Shown here in pieces: positions 26,932 through 36,286 of a stretch of 64,000 nucleotides of DNA. A model generated the notes under the pieces. The model made no database searches, was not told where the DNA came from, and was given only the letters and a program-made list of their open reading frames with translations. Within the stretch, counting starts at the first letter, position 1. Each line of letters starts with the position of its first letter. Origin of the DNA: CAZEWZ01 sp964516765 (lineage in GTDB: Bacteria; Bacteroidota; Bacteroidia; Flavobacteriales; UBA7430); contig CAZEWZ010000001.1 in assembly GCA_964516765.1 (NCBI GenBank), forward strand, positions 1-64,000, in the 5' to 3' direction. Position numbers and translations under genes: made by a program.

Positions 26932-26957
26932 GGGGACTTCTTGAATGTTTAGTTTTG
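26928..26957 (+). promoter_or_regulatory. Bacteroidota-type promoter for the ArsC-like/EamA unit
   Basis: TTG (26928-26930), 19-nt spacer, TAGTTTTG (26950-26957): an exact match to TTG-N17-23-TAnnTTTG. Transcription should start near 26963, about 11 nt before the ATG. Confidence 0.75.
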
Positions 26958-26973
26958 TATAAGATTTAAAAAG

Positions 26974-27327
26974 ATGAAAAAAGTTTATTATTTATCTACC
27001 TGTAGTACCTGCAAGAGAATAATGAAAGATTTAGACCTTTCAAATTTTACACTGCAAGACATCAAATCTAGCCCTATTACTCCCGCCCAAATTCAATATA
27101 TATATGGGCTAAAAGCTTCATATGAAGCTATTTTCAGTAAAAGAGCTCAAAAGTATCAGACTATGTCCTTGAAGGATAAGAATTTGCAAGAAGAAGATTT
27201 TAGAGAACTTATTTTACAAGAATATACTTTTTTAAAAAGGCCTATTTTTATTTTTGATAAAGCTATTTTTGTGGGTAATTCTAAAGAAAATATTAGAGCT
27301 CTAAAAGAAACTCTCTCTAATGAGTGA
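26974..27327 (+). CDS. ArsC/Spx family protein (arsenate reductase-like)
   Basis: 117 residues with a thioredoxin-like ArsC fold. The N-terminal redox motif is STCSTCKRIMK (CxxC), and FLKRPIFIFDKAIFVGN near the C terminus matches the RP(I/L) strand. Members of this family include glutaredoxin-dependent arsenate reductases and the Spx-like transcription regulators; the sequence does not separate them, and there is no arsenic-resistance gene nearby, so I do not assign arsC. The stop overlaps the EamA gene by 8 nt; the two form an operon with a clear promoter. Confidence 0.8.
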   Translation: MKKVYYLSTCSTCKRIMKDLDLSNFTLQDIKSSPITPAQIQYIYGLKASYEAIFSKRAQKYQTMSLKDKNLQEEDFRELILQEYTFLKRPIFIFDKAIFVGNSKENIRALKETLSNE

Positions 27328-28216
27328 TATATTCAAATCTCATTTAGCCTTATTTTTTGCTAATTTTATCTATGCACTTACTTTTACAATAGCAAAAGAT
27401 GTGATGCCCGAAACCATTATGCCTTTGGGTTTTATTTTAGTTAGAGTAACGGGTGCCATGATATTATTTCAGTTGATTCATCGTATATGGATTCGTGAAA
27501 AAGTACAAACTAAAGATTACCCAGTACTTGTTCTTTGTGGATTGTTTGGGGTTGCGATCAATATGATGCTTTTTTTTAAGGGACTAAATTTCACTACACC
27601 TATTCATGCCTCTGTTACTATGACATCTACTCCCATCATGGTTTTTATTCTTGCTATATTTTTTCATGGAGAAAAAGTTCTTGTCTTGCGAATTATTGGA
27701 ATCATTCTTGGTGCCATTGGAGCGATTATCTTAGCTGTATACGGGCAGAAAATTGAAATAAATAATCCAAATTTGGCCTTAGGAAATATGTTGGTCTTTG
27801 TGAACGCGTGTTCTTATGCTCTGTATTTAACTCTTATAAAACCATTAATGAGGCGATACCACTTCATCACAATTTTGAAGTGGGTGTTTTCCATTGGTTT
27901 TGTTGTCGTACTTCCTTTTGGTTTTGGTGAAGTCCAAGAGGTAGATTGGTTAGCTATTTCGCCTAAAATAGGACTAGAAATTGCTTTTGTAGTCATTTGC
28001 ACCTCATTTTTAGCTTATATGTTTAATGTATATGCTCTAAAAAGACTGAGAGCTTCCACAGTAGGTTTCTATATTTATTTACAGCCTGTTTTGGCAACTT
28101 TTATTGCCTTAGCAGTAGGTTCTGACAAAATGGATGCGGTTAAAATTCTCGCTGCAATTTTTATATTTGTGGGGGTTTACTTGGTGGGTAGAAAACCAAA
28201 AGTGGCTAACGATTAA
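27320..28216 (+). CDS. EamA/DMT family transporter
   Basis: 298 residues, about ten transmembrane helices in two EamA halves (first about 5-140, second about 150-295; the second half holds LRASTVGFYIYLQPVLATFIALAVG, the conserved end block). It is a drug/metabolite exporter-type inner-membrane protein, but the substrate is unknown. Its ATG lies inside the end of the ArsC-like gene. yicC follows after 47 nt with its own promoter. Confidence 0.87.
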   Translation: MSDIFKSHLALFFANFIYALTFTIAKDVMPETIMPLGFILVRVTGAMILFQLIHRIWIREKVQTKDYPVLVLCGLFGVAINMMLFFKGLNFTTPIHASVTMTSTPIMVFILAIFFHGEKVLVLRIIGIILGAIGAIILAVYGQKIEINNPNLALGNMLVFVNACSYALYLTLIKPLMRRYHFITILKWVFSIGFVVVLPFGFGEVQEVDWLAISPKIGLEIAFVVICTSFLAYMFNVYALKRLRASTVGFYIYLQPVLATFIALAVGSDKMDAVKILAAIFIFVGVYLVGRKPKVAND

Positions 28217-28219
28217 GTC

Positions 28220-28247
28220 TTGTTCAGAAGAATTTTACTTATTTTTA
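28220..28247 (+). promoter_or_regulatory. Probable promoter for yicC-gmk-nadD
   Basis: TTG (28220-28222), 17 nt, TATTTTTA (28240-28247), one mismatch (A for the final G) to the consensus. The ATG is at 28264. Confidence 0.5.
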
Positions 28248-28263
28248 CATTATATATGAAGAT

Positions 28264-29133
28264 ATGATTCAATCAATGACTGGTTTTGGAAGAGCGGTTT
28301 CGCTTCTAACAAATAAGAAAATCACAGTGGAAGTGAATAGTTTAAATTCCAAGCAATTGGATATTAATATTCGTATTCCCTCTTTATACAAGGAAAAAGA
28401 AATAGAAATTCGTTCCCACCTTTCCTCCGAATTGAGAAGAGGGAAAGTCGATTTATCTGTTTTTGTAGAAAATATAAGTAATGACCTAAAACATAAACCG
28501 AATCAAGAAAGAGTAAGGATGTATATGTCATCTCTTCAGGAAATAAGTAATTCGCCCATTCCCGCTGGAGATTTACTCCGAATTGCTATGGGACTTCCTG
28601 AATCAATGATTGCTGAACGTGAAGATTTAAATGAAATTGAATGGACTACTGTTATGAGTCTAGTTAAGCAAGCTACCACTAGTCTAATTGACTATCGAGT
28701 TTCAGAAGGAGAGTCTCTTCATCAAGATTTAAAATCACATATTCATTCTATTCATACATATCACAAGCAAGTCCCTAATTTCGAACAAGAAAGAATTGAT
28801 CTAGTTAAAGCAAGAATTCGAAAGAAACTAGATGATGTATTGTCTGCTGTAGATTTTGACCGCGATCGTCTTGAACAAGAGATGGTTCATTTTACAGAGA
28901 AGTTTGATATTTCAGAAGAAAAAGTACGACTAAACAACCATTGTGATTATTTTCTTGATACAATGGATTTAGAAACACCCAACGGGAAAAAGCTAGGCTT
29001 TATTTGTCAAGAGTTAGGAAGAGAAATTAACACAATGGGCTCTAAAGCTAATCACACCCAGATACAAAGATTAGTAGTTCAAATGAAAGATGCCTTAGAG
29101 AAGATTAAGGAACAAGTTTTGAATGTTTTATAA
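28264..29133 (+). CDS. YicC family endoribonuclease
   Basis: 289 residues. Starts MIQSMTGFGRA, the hallmark of YicC/YloC proteins, and ends with the conserved acidic block CQELGREINTMGSKANHTQIQRLVVQMKDALEKIKEQVLNVL. Members in Gram-negative and Gram-positive bacteria are endoribonucleases that act on small RNAs. The gene abuts gmk without a gap, the standard order (yicC-gmk-nadD) in Flavobacteriia. Confidence 0.92.
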   Translation: MIQSMTGFGRAVSLLTNKKITVEVNSLNSKQLDINIRIPSLYKEKEIEIRSHLSSELRRGKVDLSVFVENISNDLKHKPNQERVRMYMSSLQEISNSPIPAGDLLRIAMGLPESMIAEREDLNEIEWTTVMSLVKQATTSLIDYRVSEGESLHQDLKSHIHSIHTYHKQVPNFEQERIDLVKARIRKKLDDVLSAVDFDRDRLEQEMVHFTEKFDISEEKVRLNNHCDYFLDTMDLETPNGKKLGFICQELGREINTMGSKANHTQIQRLVVQMKDALEKIKEQVLNVL

Positions 29134-29706
29134 ATGAAGCAAGGCAAATTAATTATATTTTCAGCGCCTTCAGGTTCAGGTAAATCCACTATAGTAAATG
29201 CGCTAATAGATAGAGGAATTCCCATGGAATTTTCTATATCAGCCACAAGCAGGCTTCCTAGGGGTAGCGAAAAAGATGGTGTCCACTATTATTTTTTATC
29301 TCCAGAATCTTTTACATCAAAAGTTAAAAATAATCTCTTTCTAGAGTGGGAAGAAGTTTATAAGAGTAATTATTATGGCACGCTCTCCAGTGAGGTAGAT
29401 CGTATATGGTCAAAAAGTAAACATGTTATTTTTGATGTTGATGTAAAGGGGGGTATAAATTTAAAAAGTAAATTTGGTGACCGCGCATTATCAGTATTTA
29501 TTCAAGCTCCATCTATTGATGTTTTAAAAAGTCGATTAAAATCTAGGAATACAGAATCACAAGTTCAACTAAATATTCGTTTGGATAAGGCTGAACAAGA
29601 AAGAAGCTTTGCCAAAGACTTTGATTTAGTTATTATGAATGACAGACTTGATATTGCTATTGAACAGGCATATGAAAAAGTGAATCAATTTCTACATGGA
29701 TACTAA
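29134..29706 (+). CDS. gmk: Guanylate kinase
   Basis: 190 residues. P-loop APSGSGKS at 11-18, GMP-binding region SATSRLPRGSEKDGVHYYFLS, and the FDVDVKGGINLKS segment of the CORE domain. It phosphorylates GMP to GDP in nucleotide metabolism. Starts directly after yicC and overlaps nadD by 11 nt. Confidence 0.95.
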   Translation: MKQGKLIIFSAPSGSGKSTIVNALIDRGIPMEFSISATSRLPRGSEKDGVHYYFLSPESFTSKVKNNLFLEWEEVYKSNYYGTLSSEVDRIWSKSKHVIFDVDVKGGINLKSKFGDRALSVFIQAPSIDVLKSRLKSRNTESQVQLNIRLDKAEQERSFAKDFDLVIMNDRLDIAIEQAYEKVNQFLHGY

Positions 29707-30283
29707 GAAAAAAATTGGATTATATTTCGGTACCTTCAACCCCATTCACTCGGGACATCTTATGATTGCGAATTTTGTGCATGATCATACTGAAATAAAT
29801 CAAGTTTGGTTTGTAGTAAGTCCTCATAATCCCTTTAAAGATAAGAATAGTTTACTTCAAGATTCAGAGCGTTTAACTCTTGTAAAAATAGCGATTCAAG
29901 GGTCTAAATTATTGCAAGTGTGTGATGTTGAATTTCAATTGCCTCAACCTTCTTATACTATTAACACCATAGAACATTTAATAAAAAATTACTCTGAGTA
30001 TGAATTTTCAATCATCATGGGTGCAGATAATTTAAGTTGCTTTGATCAATGGAAAGGGTACTCTCATATTTTAGAAAACCATAAAATCTACGTTTATCCA
30101 AGGATGAATGCATCTAAAAGCTCTATTCAGTCTCACAAAAATATTTATCTAATTGAAGCACCCATTCACAAAATATCTTCTTCCCAAATTCGAGTTGCGT
30201 TAAAAAATGGCCAGAAGATTGATGAAATTGTACCTAAAGAAGTTATAGATCGAATACATGAGATGAATTATTTTACCGATTAA
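29696..30283 (+). CDS. nadD: Nicotinate-nucleotide adenylyltransferase
   Basis: 195 residues. N-terminal nucleotidyltransferase motif GLYFGTFNPIHSGHL (GxFxPxHxGH), internal WFVVSPHNPFKDK, IMGADNL and C-terminal ISSSQIRVALKNG (ISSTxIR). Makes nicotinate adenine dinucleotide from nicotinate mononucleotide on the way to NAD. Last gene of yicC-gmk-nadD; its end overlaps the convergent surface-protein gene by 11 nt. Confidence 0.95.
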   Translation: MDTKKKIGLYFGTFNPIHSGHLMIANFVHDHTEINQVWFVVSPHNPFKDKNSLLQDSERLTLVKIAIQGSKLLQVCDVEFQLPQPSYTINTIEHLIKNYSEYEFSIIMGADNLSCFDQWKGYSHILENHKIYVYPRMNASKSSIQSHKNIYLIEAPIHKISSSQIRVALKNGQKIDEIVPKEVIDRIHEMNYFTD

Positions 30284-31484
30284 TTCTATTTATTTCATCC
30301 CATTTAAGATTTTTTTCATTTTGTATTTGTGATTCATATGGGAGACTATCATCAAATATTTTCTCAACTTCTATTGCTTTCACGTCTTTAATGATGGTAT
30401 TGTTGACATTGAATATTTGATTAAAAATACAAGAGTATTGCTTATTGGGTTTAAAAATCTTTCTTTTTTCTATTTCAATATAGAATTCAATTTCTATAAA
30501 GTCTATGTACCAGACATCATTAATATTTCTGTATAATCGTCTTGATTTAATTTTCGGATTTGTGATTGCGTAGCCAGCGATAAAGAGCAATGGTTTTATT
30601 TTAAAAGGAATGTTAATACTACCCTCATAGTTTATTGAAACAACTGCATGTGTTGTTCTATCTAGAATAATTTCTCCTGAAATTTCAACATAATTAATTG
30701 GTCTCTTACTTGTAAATAGAATAGATCTGTATCCATTAATTTGATTTGGACTAAATTCGTAAGTAAATTTTTTAAAGTTTAGGCTATCCAAACAAAGTTC
30801 TTTTGGACTAGTTTTACCTCTTTCAAGAATAAAATCTGGGGTATTAAACTGCCCTTCAATTTCGATAGATGTCTCTTCATAAAAGTCTGAGATTATTTCT
30901 TTAGAAATATTGTTTTTTTGGTGAAGAATAATTTTGTGCTCAATAGTGTCATTATCTATAGAGTGGTAGGTATCAAAAAAACTTTCTTCATCTGCTAGAA
31001 CTTGGTCATTTACCGAACACTTATTGTTATAATAGGCTTGAGTGATATAAGCTTTGTTTGGGAAGTTTTTTGGCATATTATTCACAGCTAACTTAATATA
31101 ATATTCTGGTTCTAAAGGGGTTAGTACCACTTCATTGAGTAGGGCAGAATTTCCTTGCAACTCCAGGTATAATTCGTGTCTAATCGTATCAATGAGGATT
31201 TCTAAATCTTCAAAACCTATATAGCTGATTCTTAAGGTATCTTTTCTCAGTGAGTATGGAAATGTAAAAGAAAACTGGCCCTTATTATTGGCTACGGTTC
31301 CTTTGAATTCATTTTTGATGCTGACTGAAGCAAAGGGTAATACTTTTTTTGTTTTTGATTCAAATATCTGGCCTGTTATAACTAAAAAATCTTGGGCATG
31401 AGTCTGACCAATACTTGCCCATCCTAAGAAGATTAAAAGTAAAGCCCTCTTTCTTTTATGTAGTGTCCACTTGTGATACATCAT
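30273..31484 (-). CDS. Secreted CarboxypepD_reg-like protein
   Basis: 403 residues. A signal peptide (from MYHKWTLHKRKRALLLIFLGWASIGQTHAQ) is followed by a carboxypeptidase-regulatory-like beta sandwich (about 30-115): TGQIFESKTKKVLPFASVSIKNEFKGTVANNKGQFSF and LRISYIGFEDLEI. The remaining ~290 residues are beta-rich, with INGYRSILFTSKRPINYVEISGEIILDRTTHAVVSINYEG, typical of Bacteroidota cell-envelope proteins of unknown function. There is no TonB box or barrel, so it is not a receptor. Likely co-transcribed with the M1 peptidase 24 nt upstream. Confidence 0.65.
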   Translation of the reverse strand: MMYHKWTLHKRKRALLLIFLGWASIGQTHAQDFLVITGQIFESKTKKVLPFASVSIKNEFKGTVANNKGQFSFTFPYSLRKDTLRISYIGFEDLEILIDTIRHELYLELQGNSALLNEVVLTPLEPEYYIKLAVNNMPKNFPNKAYITQAYYNNKCSVNDQVLADEESFFDTYHSIDNDTIEHKIILHQKNNISKEIISDFYEETSIEIEGQFNTPDFILERGKTSPKELCLDSLNFKKFTYEFSPNQINGYRSILFTSKRPINYVEISGEIILDRTTHAVVSINYEGSINIPFKIKPLLFIAGYAITNPKIKSRRLYRNINDVWYIDFIEIEFYIEIEKRKIFKPNKQYSCIFNQIFNVNNTIIKDVKAIEVEKIFDDSLPYESQIQNEKNLKWDEINRINR

Positions 31485-31508
31485 TTTATCAGAAAAACCC
31501 CTTTAGAT

Positions 31509-33335
31509 TTATAAGACAATGGTATCTAATGTTTGCCTAGACACTGCATGATAATTAGGTCTTGCCTTGCTATAAATTTCCTTTGCTCTATTTGTGTCTT
31601 TTTTGTAAAGAGCCTTATACAAAGGCTCTAAAAATTTACGTCTACCAATAGACATTAAGAAATCTTCCAAGGGTTTTTTTATTGCAGGATAATCCGTGGG
31701 AATGGCAATCAGAAACCAAGCATTTAATAATTCTGCATTACCACTACTTGTAAACTTGAAAGCTTTGTCTAACCGCTTTAATTGATTAATGGTCATTCCT
31801 TTTGGTAGATTTCGTAGGAAGTGAAGCCATTCATGAGAGGACCATAATTCAGTAGAAATATTTTTTAGAGGATATTCCTTTTTGAAGGATACAATAGCTT
31901 GATCTACAGCTTTAAATTTTTTGGATTTCACTTTTGGACAGTTATCTGGAATACCCGGGCCATATATCCATTCTTTAAGTCTTATTTTCTTTTTTGCATT
32001 AGGCTGGAGATCTAGAAGATATTTGTTTATGTAGCTAACAAATGCTTCAGTATCCATTACTTTAAATGCATTTTCAGAGAAATATCTTTTTAGAAAGAAA
32101 TCAAATTGTTTTCGACCTACAGATTCCTCAATCAGGCGAAGGAGGAAAAATCCTTTTTCATAAGCTATATCAGTCAATCCCTCATCAGGGTCGCGACCTT
32201 GTAAATCTAATTTGAGGTGGGTGTCTTTATTTTCATTGCCCAGAGATATCATCTCTCTATCTAAATCTTGCTTTCCAAGTAAACTAAGCATATCTGCATA
32301 ATCTCTTCCTTCTAGTTTTTCCATTATTCTTCTTTCAAAATAGACTGTAAAACCCTCATTTAGCCAGAAGTCGTCCCAGGTTTTGTTAGTGACTAAATTC
32401 CCAGACCATGAGTGTGCCAATTCGTGCGCAATCAGTGAGGTTAGAGATCTATCTCCGGCAAGTATAGTTGGCGTTACAAAAGTTAATCGTGGATTTTCCA
32501 TTCCACCAAAAGGAAAACTAGGAGGTAAGACCAGCATATCATATTTCTCCCATGCATAAGTTCCATACATAGTTTCAGCTATGCGTAGCATTTTCTCAGT
32601 TTCTGAAAATTCATATACTGCTTTTTCAATAATCTCTGGTTCTGCATAAATTCCTGTATGCTCACCAATAGATTGGAATGCAATATTTCCTACCGCCAAA
32701 GCCATCAAATAAGATGGAATAGCTTGTTCCATTTTAAATTGATAGATTCCAGTATTATTTTTTTCAGTTGGATTTTCTGCACTCATTACCGCCATCAAAT
32801 CAGAGGGAACCTTTACTTTGGCAGTATAACTAAATCTGACTCCCGGAGAGTCTTGGCAAGGAATCCATGTTCTCGCAAGTATTGCTTGTGATTGCGTAAA
32901 TAAAAAAGGGTGTTTTTTTCCAGCTGTTTGATTCGGACTAAGCCACTGTAGTGCTTTAGATTCTGGAGCACTTTGATAGTGAATCGACACCTCTTTAGCA
33001 TCTTTTTTAATATCTATTAATAGCGCTCGGCCGAGTATAGAATCAGATTTTCCCCACCTAAAAGAACAGTTTTCACCCTGGCTAATTATTTTTTCTATCA
33101 CCAGGCCTTGGGCGTCTAATATCAGTTGTTTTTTTCCTGAAATATTTTCAATTTGATAAGAAGCAATTCCTTTAATGACTTGATTATCAAAATTTACTTC
33201 AATGTCTAAATCTAGATGTCGAGTGATTATGTGGTGTGGCTCAGAAAAACTATGTAAGTCTACGCGCAAGTCTTTTTTATTTTGGCAAGAGGCTAAAACG
33301 AGAATAAAAGATAATAATTTTAATAATTTATTCAT
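31509..33335 (-). CDS. M1 family metallopeptidase, lipoprotein
   Basis: 608 residues. Lipoprotein signal with Cys17 (LVLASCQ). The M1 core has the exopeptidase motif GGMEN (277-281), the zinc site HELAH (304-308) with third ligand Glu327 in NEGFTVYFE, and a C-terminal alpha-helical domain (about 460-608) like leukotriene A4 hydrolase and related aminopeptidases. It probably trims peptides at the cell surface or in the periplasm. Starts about 170 nt after ispG; I could not find a clean promoter in that gap. Confidence 0.92.
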   Translation of the reverse strand: MNKLLKLLSFILVLASCQNKKDLRVDLHSFSEPHHIITRHLDLDIEVNFDNQVIKGIASYQIENISGKKQLILDAQGLVIEKIISQGENCSFRWGKSDSILGRALLIDIKKDAKEVSIHYQSAPESKALQWLSPNQTAGKKHPFLFTQSQAILARTWIPCQDSPGVRFSYTAKVKVPSDLMAVMSAENPTEKNNTGIYQFKMEQAIPSYLMALAVGNIAFQSIGEHTGIYAEPEIIEKAVYEFSETEKMLRIAETMYGTYAWEKYDMLVLPPSFPFGGMENPRLTFVTPTILAGDRSLTSLIAHELAHSWSGNLVTNKTWDDFWLNEGFTVYFERRIMEKLEGRDYADMLSLLGKQDLDREMISLGNENKDTHLKLDLQGRDPDEGLTDIAYEKGFFLLRLIEESVGRKQFDFFLKRYFSENAFKVMDTEAFVSYINKYLLDLQPNAKKKIRLKEWIYGPGIPDNCPKVKSKKFKAVDQAIVSFKKEYPLKNISTELWSSHEWLHFLRNLPKGMTINQLKRLDKAFKFTSSGNAELLNAWFLIAIPTDYPAIKKPLEDFLMSIGRRKFLEPLYKALYKKDTNRAKEIYSKARPNYHAVSRQTLDTIVL

Positions 33336-33352
33336 GTCATAGATGGAGTTTG

Positions 33353-33502
33353 TTAATATTTAAAACAGCTACTTATGTGGTTTTGAATCATTCCAATAAC
33401 CAGTATAAATGAATAGGTTCTGTCGATCCGAAAATTTAATTTATCATCGGCATACATTATATTCAGTTTTTCATAAAGATCATCGAATGATATTTTTATG
33501 GA
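33353..33502 (-). other. 49-codon open stretch in frame after the ispG stop; possible small ORF
   Basis: The ispG frame continues after its TAA for 49 sense codons until a TAA at 33355-33353. The peptide contains acidic, aromatic and hydrophobic residues in protein-like order (DDLYEKLN..YADDKLNFRID, then FILVIGMIQ). The only ATG in it is at 33457, giving 34 residues. It could be a small gene, a read-through tail of IspG or chance. Confidence 0.2.
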
Positions 33503-35443
33503 TTAGTTATTTCCTTCAGGAGAGACCCAATCGCCGTTTGTTTTAATTAAATCAATGAGAGCATCGACTGCTTCCTCGGCTGCGATATTTCTTCTGACTA
33601 CATCTTTTTCTTTATAGAGTGTTATTTTTCCTATTCCAGTTCCCACATACCCATAGTCAGCATCTGCCATTTCTCCTGGACCATTCACAATGCATCCCAT
33701 TATCCCAATTTTTAAACCTTTTAGGTGATTAGTTTTAGATCTTATTTTAGCGGTGGTTTCTTGAAGATCAAAGAGTGTTCTTCCACAGCTAGGACATGAA
33801 ATATATTCTGTTTTGGAGGTCCTTGTTCGAGTAGCTTGGAGGATTCCAAATGAAGTTTGAACAAGTACTTGCATACTCCCACAGTTATTTGCTGAAATAA
33901 ATATACCATCGCCTAAGCCATCTAGAAATAGGGCACCTAAATCTGTTGATGACTGGATTTGAAGCTCTTCTTCTGTTAGGTTATTATAGGATCTTCTAAT
34001 AATTACTGGGACATCACACTGGCTATTTATTAATTCGATGAATAACCTTCTTTGTTCTGCCATTCCATGAGAATTTTCAGTTTCAATAAGCAAAACAGCT
34101 GTTTTATCTGAAGATAATATGGAAATTAGCTCTGAACTTAATTCAGAGAAACAAATTGTAATAAGATTTAAAGTTTTGGATTTTTGTTCTTCTCCTAAAT
34201 AGGTTTTTATATCCATTATTGGATAACATCTTTCTGAGTATTGATTGAGCCATGTTGGGTGGTCATATATTATTCCCAGTGTACCAGGGATGGAAAAGTT
34301 AATGAGTTTATTCCCTGCATAAATATAGTCACAAGCAGTGTCTGATATATTCCATTTGTCCAAAGGAACAGAATAATTGTATCCTGCAGCAAACAGCCCT
34401 GCTGGAGTTATTTTATCTTTTGAAGTAAAGTCTGCGAAAACTACAGGGACATTTTTATTTCCAATATTTAGTATCTCTCGACTCTTTCTTTTCTCATATT
34501 TAAATGGATTAATTGGATTTTTTTCTATTTCCTTAATACCCGTGTGAGGAAGTCTTTGAGTGTAGCGATGAACAAGGGTCTTGGCTACAGGTATTTCAAA
34601 TTCTGGTTCTTCTGTGAGTGAAACTCTAACCGTATCCCCAATACCATCTTCTAATAGTGCCCCAATTCCCACTGCAGACTTAATCCTACCATCTTCTCCT
34701 TCACCTGCTTCTGTAACACCTAGATGGAGTGGGTAATTCATTCCTTCATATCCCATTTTGTTGATTAACATTCGGTAAGCTTGAACCATCACTTGGGGAT
34801 TGCTAGCCTTCATAGAAATAACTATTTTGTGATAGTCTAATGATTTGCATATTCGCAAGAATTCCATAGCTGATTCAACCATACCTAAAGGTGTATCACC
34901 ATAACGACTTAAAATCCGGTCAGAAAGAGAACCATGATTAGTTCCAATTCGCATGGCAGTGCCTTGTTCCTTACAAATGTTAACAAGAGGGGTGAATCGT
35001 TTTCCAATTCGGTTTAATTCTTCCTGATAACTGTCTTCGGTATAGTCAATCTCTTGAAATTTCTTTTTGTCTGCATAATTCCCAGGATTTACTCGAACTT
35101 TTGCGACAATCCTAGCAGCAATTTCAGCTGCAATTGGAGTAAAATGAATATCCGCAACCAAGGGTACATCGTATCCTTTTTCGGTCAAGGCATCTTTAAT
35201 ATTCTGAAGGTTTTCAGCTTCTCTTTTTCCTGGAGCTGTTATTCGCACCAATTCGCAACCAGCTTCGATCATTCGAATAGATTGAGCAACAGTAGCAGCG
35301 GTATCAAGAGTGTTAGTGGTGGTCATAGATTGCAATCGTATGGGGTTATTTCCACCAATTCCAATCGAACCCACTTGTACCTCTCGACTTTTGTATCTTT
35401 GATAAGCAGTAAGACTATTGCAATAAATTTCCGAATTTTTCAT
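33503..35443 (-). CDS. ispG: (E)-4-hydroxy-3-methylbut-2-enyl-diphosphate synthase, long form
   Basis: 646 residues; the common form is ~370. The TIM barrel is at the N terminus (VQVGSIGIGGNNPIRLQSMTTTNTLDTAATV, then LVADIHFTPIAA and MRIGTNHGSLSDRI). A long insert (about 280-530) follows, as in Bacteroidota, Chlamydia and plant proteins, and then the [4Fe-4S] domain with CPSCGRTLFDL (near 548) and MGCIVNGPGEMADADYGYVG (near 583), the three cluster Cys. It reduces MEcPP to HMBPP in the MEP pathway of isoprenoid synthesis. It starts the minus-strand block down to the CarboxypepD_reg gene. Confidence 0.95.
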   Translation of the reverse strand: MKNSEIYCNSLTAYQRYKSREVQVGSIGIGGNNPIRLQSMTTTNTLDTAATVAQSIRMIEAGCELVRITAPGKREAENLQNIKDALTEKGYDVPLVADIHFTPIAAEIAARIVAKVRVNPGNYADKKKFQEIDYTEDSYQEELNRIGKRFTPLVNICKEQGTAMRIGTNHGSLSDRILSRYGDTPLGMVESAMEFLRICKSLDYHKIVISMKASNPQVMVQAYRMLINKMGYEGMNYPLHLGVTEAGEGEDGRIKSAVGIGALLEDGIGDTVRVSLTEEPEFEIPVAKTLVHRYTQRLPHTGIKEIEKNPINPFKYEKRKSREILNIGNKNVPVVFADFTSKDKITPAGLFAAGYNYSVPLDKWNISDTACDYIYAGNKLINFSIPGTLGIIYDHPTWLNQYSERCYPIMDIKTYLGEEQKSKTLNLITICFSELSSELISILSSDKTAVLLIETENSHGMAEQRRLFIELINSQCDVPVIIRRSYNNLTEEELQIQSSTDLGALFLDGLGDGIFISANNCGSMQVLVQTSFGILQATRTRTSKTEYISCPSCGRTLFDLQETTAKIRSKTNHLKGLKIGIMGCIVNGPGEMADADYGYVGTGIGKITLYKEKDVVRRNIAAEEAVDALIDLIKTNGDWVSPEGNN

Positions 35444-35568
35444 TGATTCAAATTTCGTTATTTATTCTAAGATGCCAAGACATTATTCATAATAATACTA
35501 AATATTAACTAGATTTTAATAAATAATTGTTGCCTAATAATGGCCATTGAGATAATTTATTTCAACAC

Positions 35569-35925
35569 TCATACTAGTAAATAATATTCTTTTATTTTTT
35601 TTGTCAACTTAGATACGACCAATTCATAGGAGTGATCGATAAGTGTAAAGATTAGCTCTTTAGGGATTTCCCCCTCGAGTTCAATGGTATTCCAATGTTT
35701 TTTATTTGAATGGTAACCCCCTTGTACCGATTCATATTGCTCTCTTAAATCTAGTGCTCGTTCAGGGTCACATTTTAAATTAATTTTTAATGGAATTGAT
35801 TCTAGTATAGCTATAGAAAATATCTTATCCCCTACCTTAAATACAAGCGTTTTACTGTCGAATGGAAAGCTTTCAGTGACAGCTTTTTTTGAAAGACAGT
35901 ATTCTCGAATATTATCTATGTGCAT
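35569..35925 (-). CDS. MmcQ/YjbR family protein
   Basis: 118 residues. Conserved features: IREYCLSKKAVTESFPFD at the start, VFKVGDKIFSI, LKCDPERALDLREQY and GYHSNKKHWNTIELEGEIPKELIFTLIDHSYELV. This CyaY-like double-wing fold is annotated as DNA-binding on structural grounds; no clear target is known. Single gene, divergent from the small membrane protein at 35970 with 44 nt between. Confidence 0.88.
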   Translation of the reverse strand: MHIDNIREYCLSKKAVTESFPFDSKTLVFKVGDKIFSIAILESIPLKINLKCDPERALDLREQYESVQGGYHSNKKHWNTIELEGEIPKELIFTLIDHSYELVVSKLTKKIKEYYLLV

Positions 35926-35969
35926 TCTAGTTTTATTGTATTTTAGAAGTAAATTATAAATTAGAACAA

Positions 35970-36260
35970 ATGAATGATTTGAATAAATTTAAAGACTTTA
36001 CACTTACGGAAATTCAACAAGAAAGAAAGCGCCTTCACACAAAAATAAAAGCTATTCGAGCACTTTCATTTGTTTTTGATGTGTCAATCATCATGATGGC
36101 TATTCTTTTCACTTTTGAGATTAATCTGTTTTTAAATTTGCATCTTTTTCTTATTCCGTCGGTATCGTCGGTCATTCTTCATTCTTTTATTACTTATCAG
36201 AATGATAAGAGTATTTTGCTAGCTGAGCAAGAGGTTTTCTTAAAGTTCATAAAAAAATAG
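35970..36260 (+). CDS. Small two-helix membrane protein
   Basis: 96 residues. A charged N-terminal amphipathic stretch (NKFKDFTLTEIQQERKRLHTKIKAIRAL), then two hydrophobic segments at about 32-50 and 54-75, and a cytosolic tail (YQNDKSILLAEQEVFLKFIKK). Unknown family. Single gene between the divergent MmcQ gene and the convergent rodA gene, 26 nt away. The codon choices look like the neighbours', so I take it as real. Confidence 0.55.
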   Translation: MNDLNKFKDFTLTEIQQERKRLHTKIKAIRALSFVFDVSIIMMAILFTFEINLFLNLHLFLIPSVSSVILHSFITYQNDKSILLAEQEVFLKFIKK

Positions 36261-36286
36261 TTTAGTTGTTTCTTTTTCAAAGAATA

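Noticed and set aside
26974..27327. Assignment of the ArsC-like gene as arsC
   Set aside because: The CxxC motif is shared by Spx-type proteins, and there are no arsenic-resistance neighbours.
35054..35446. 130-codon open frame on the plus strand
   Set aside because: Antisense to the start of ispG, which is clearly conserved.
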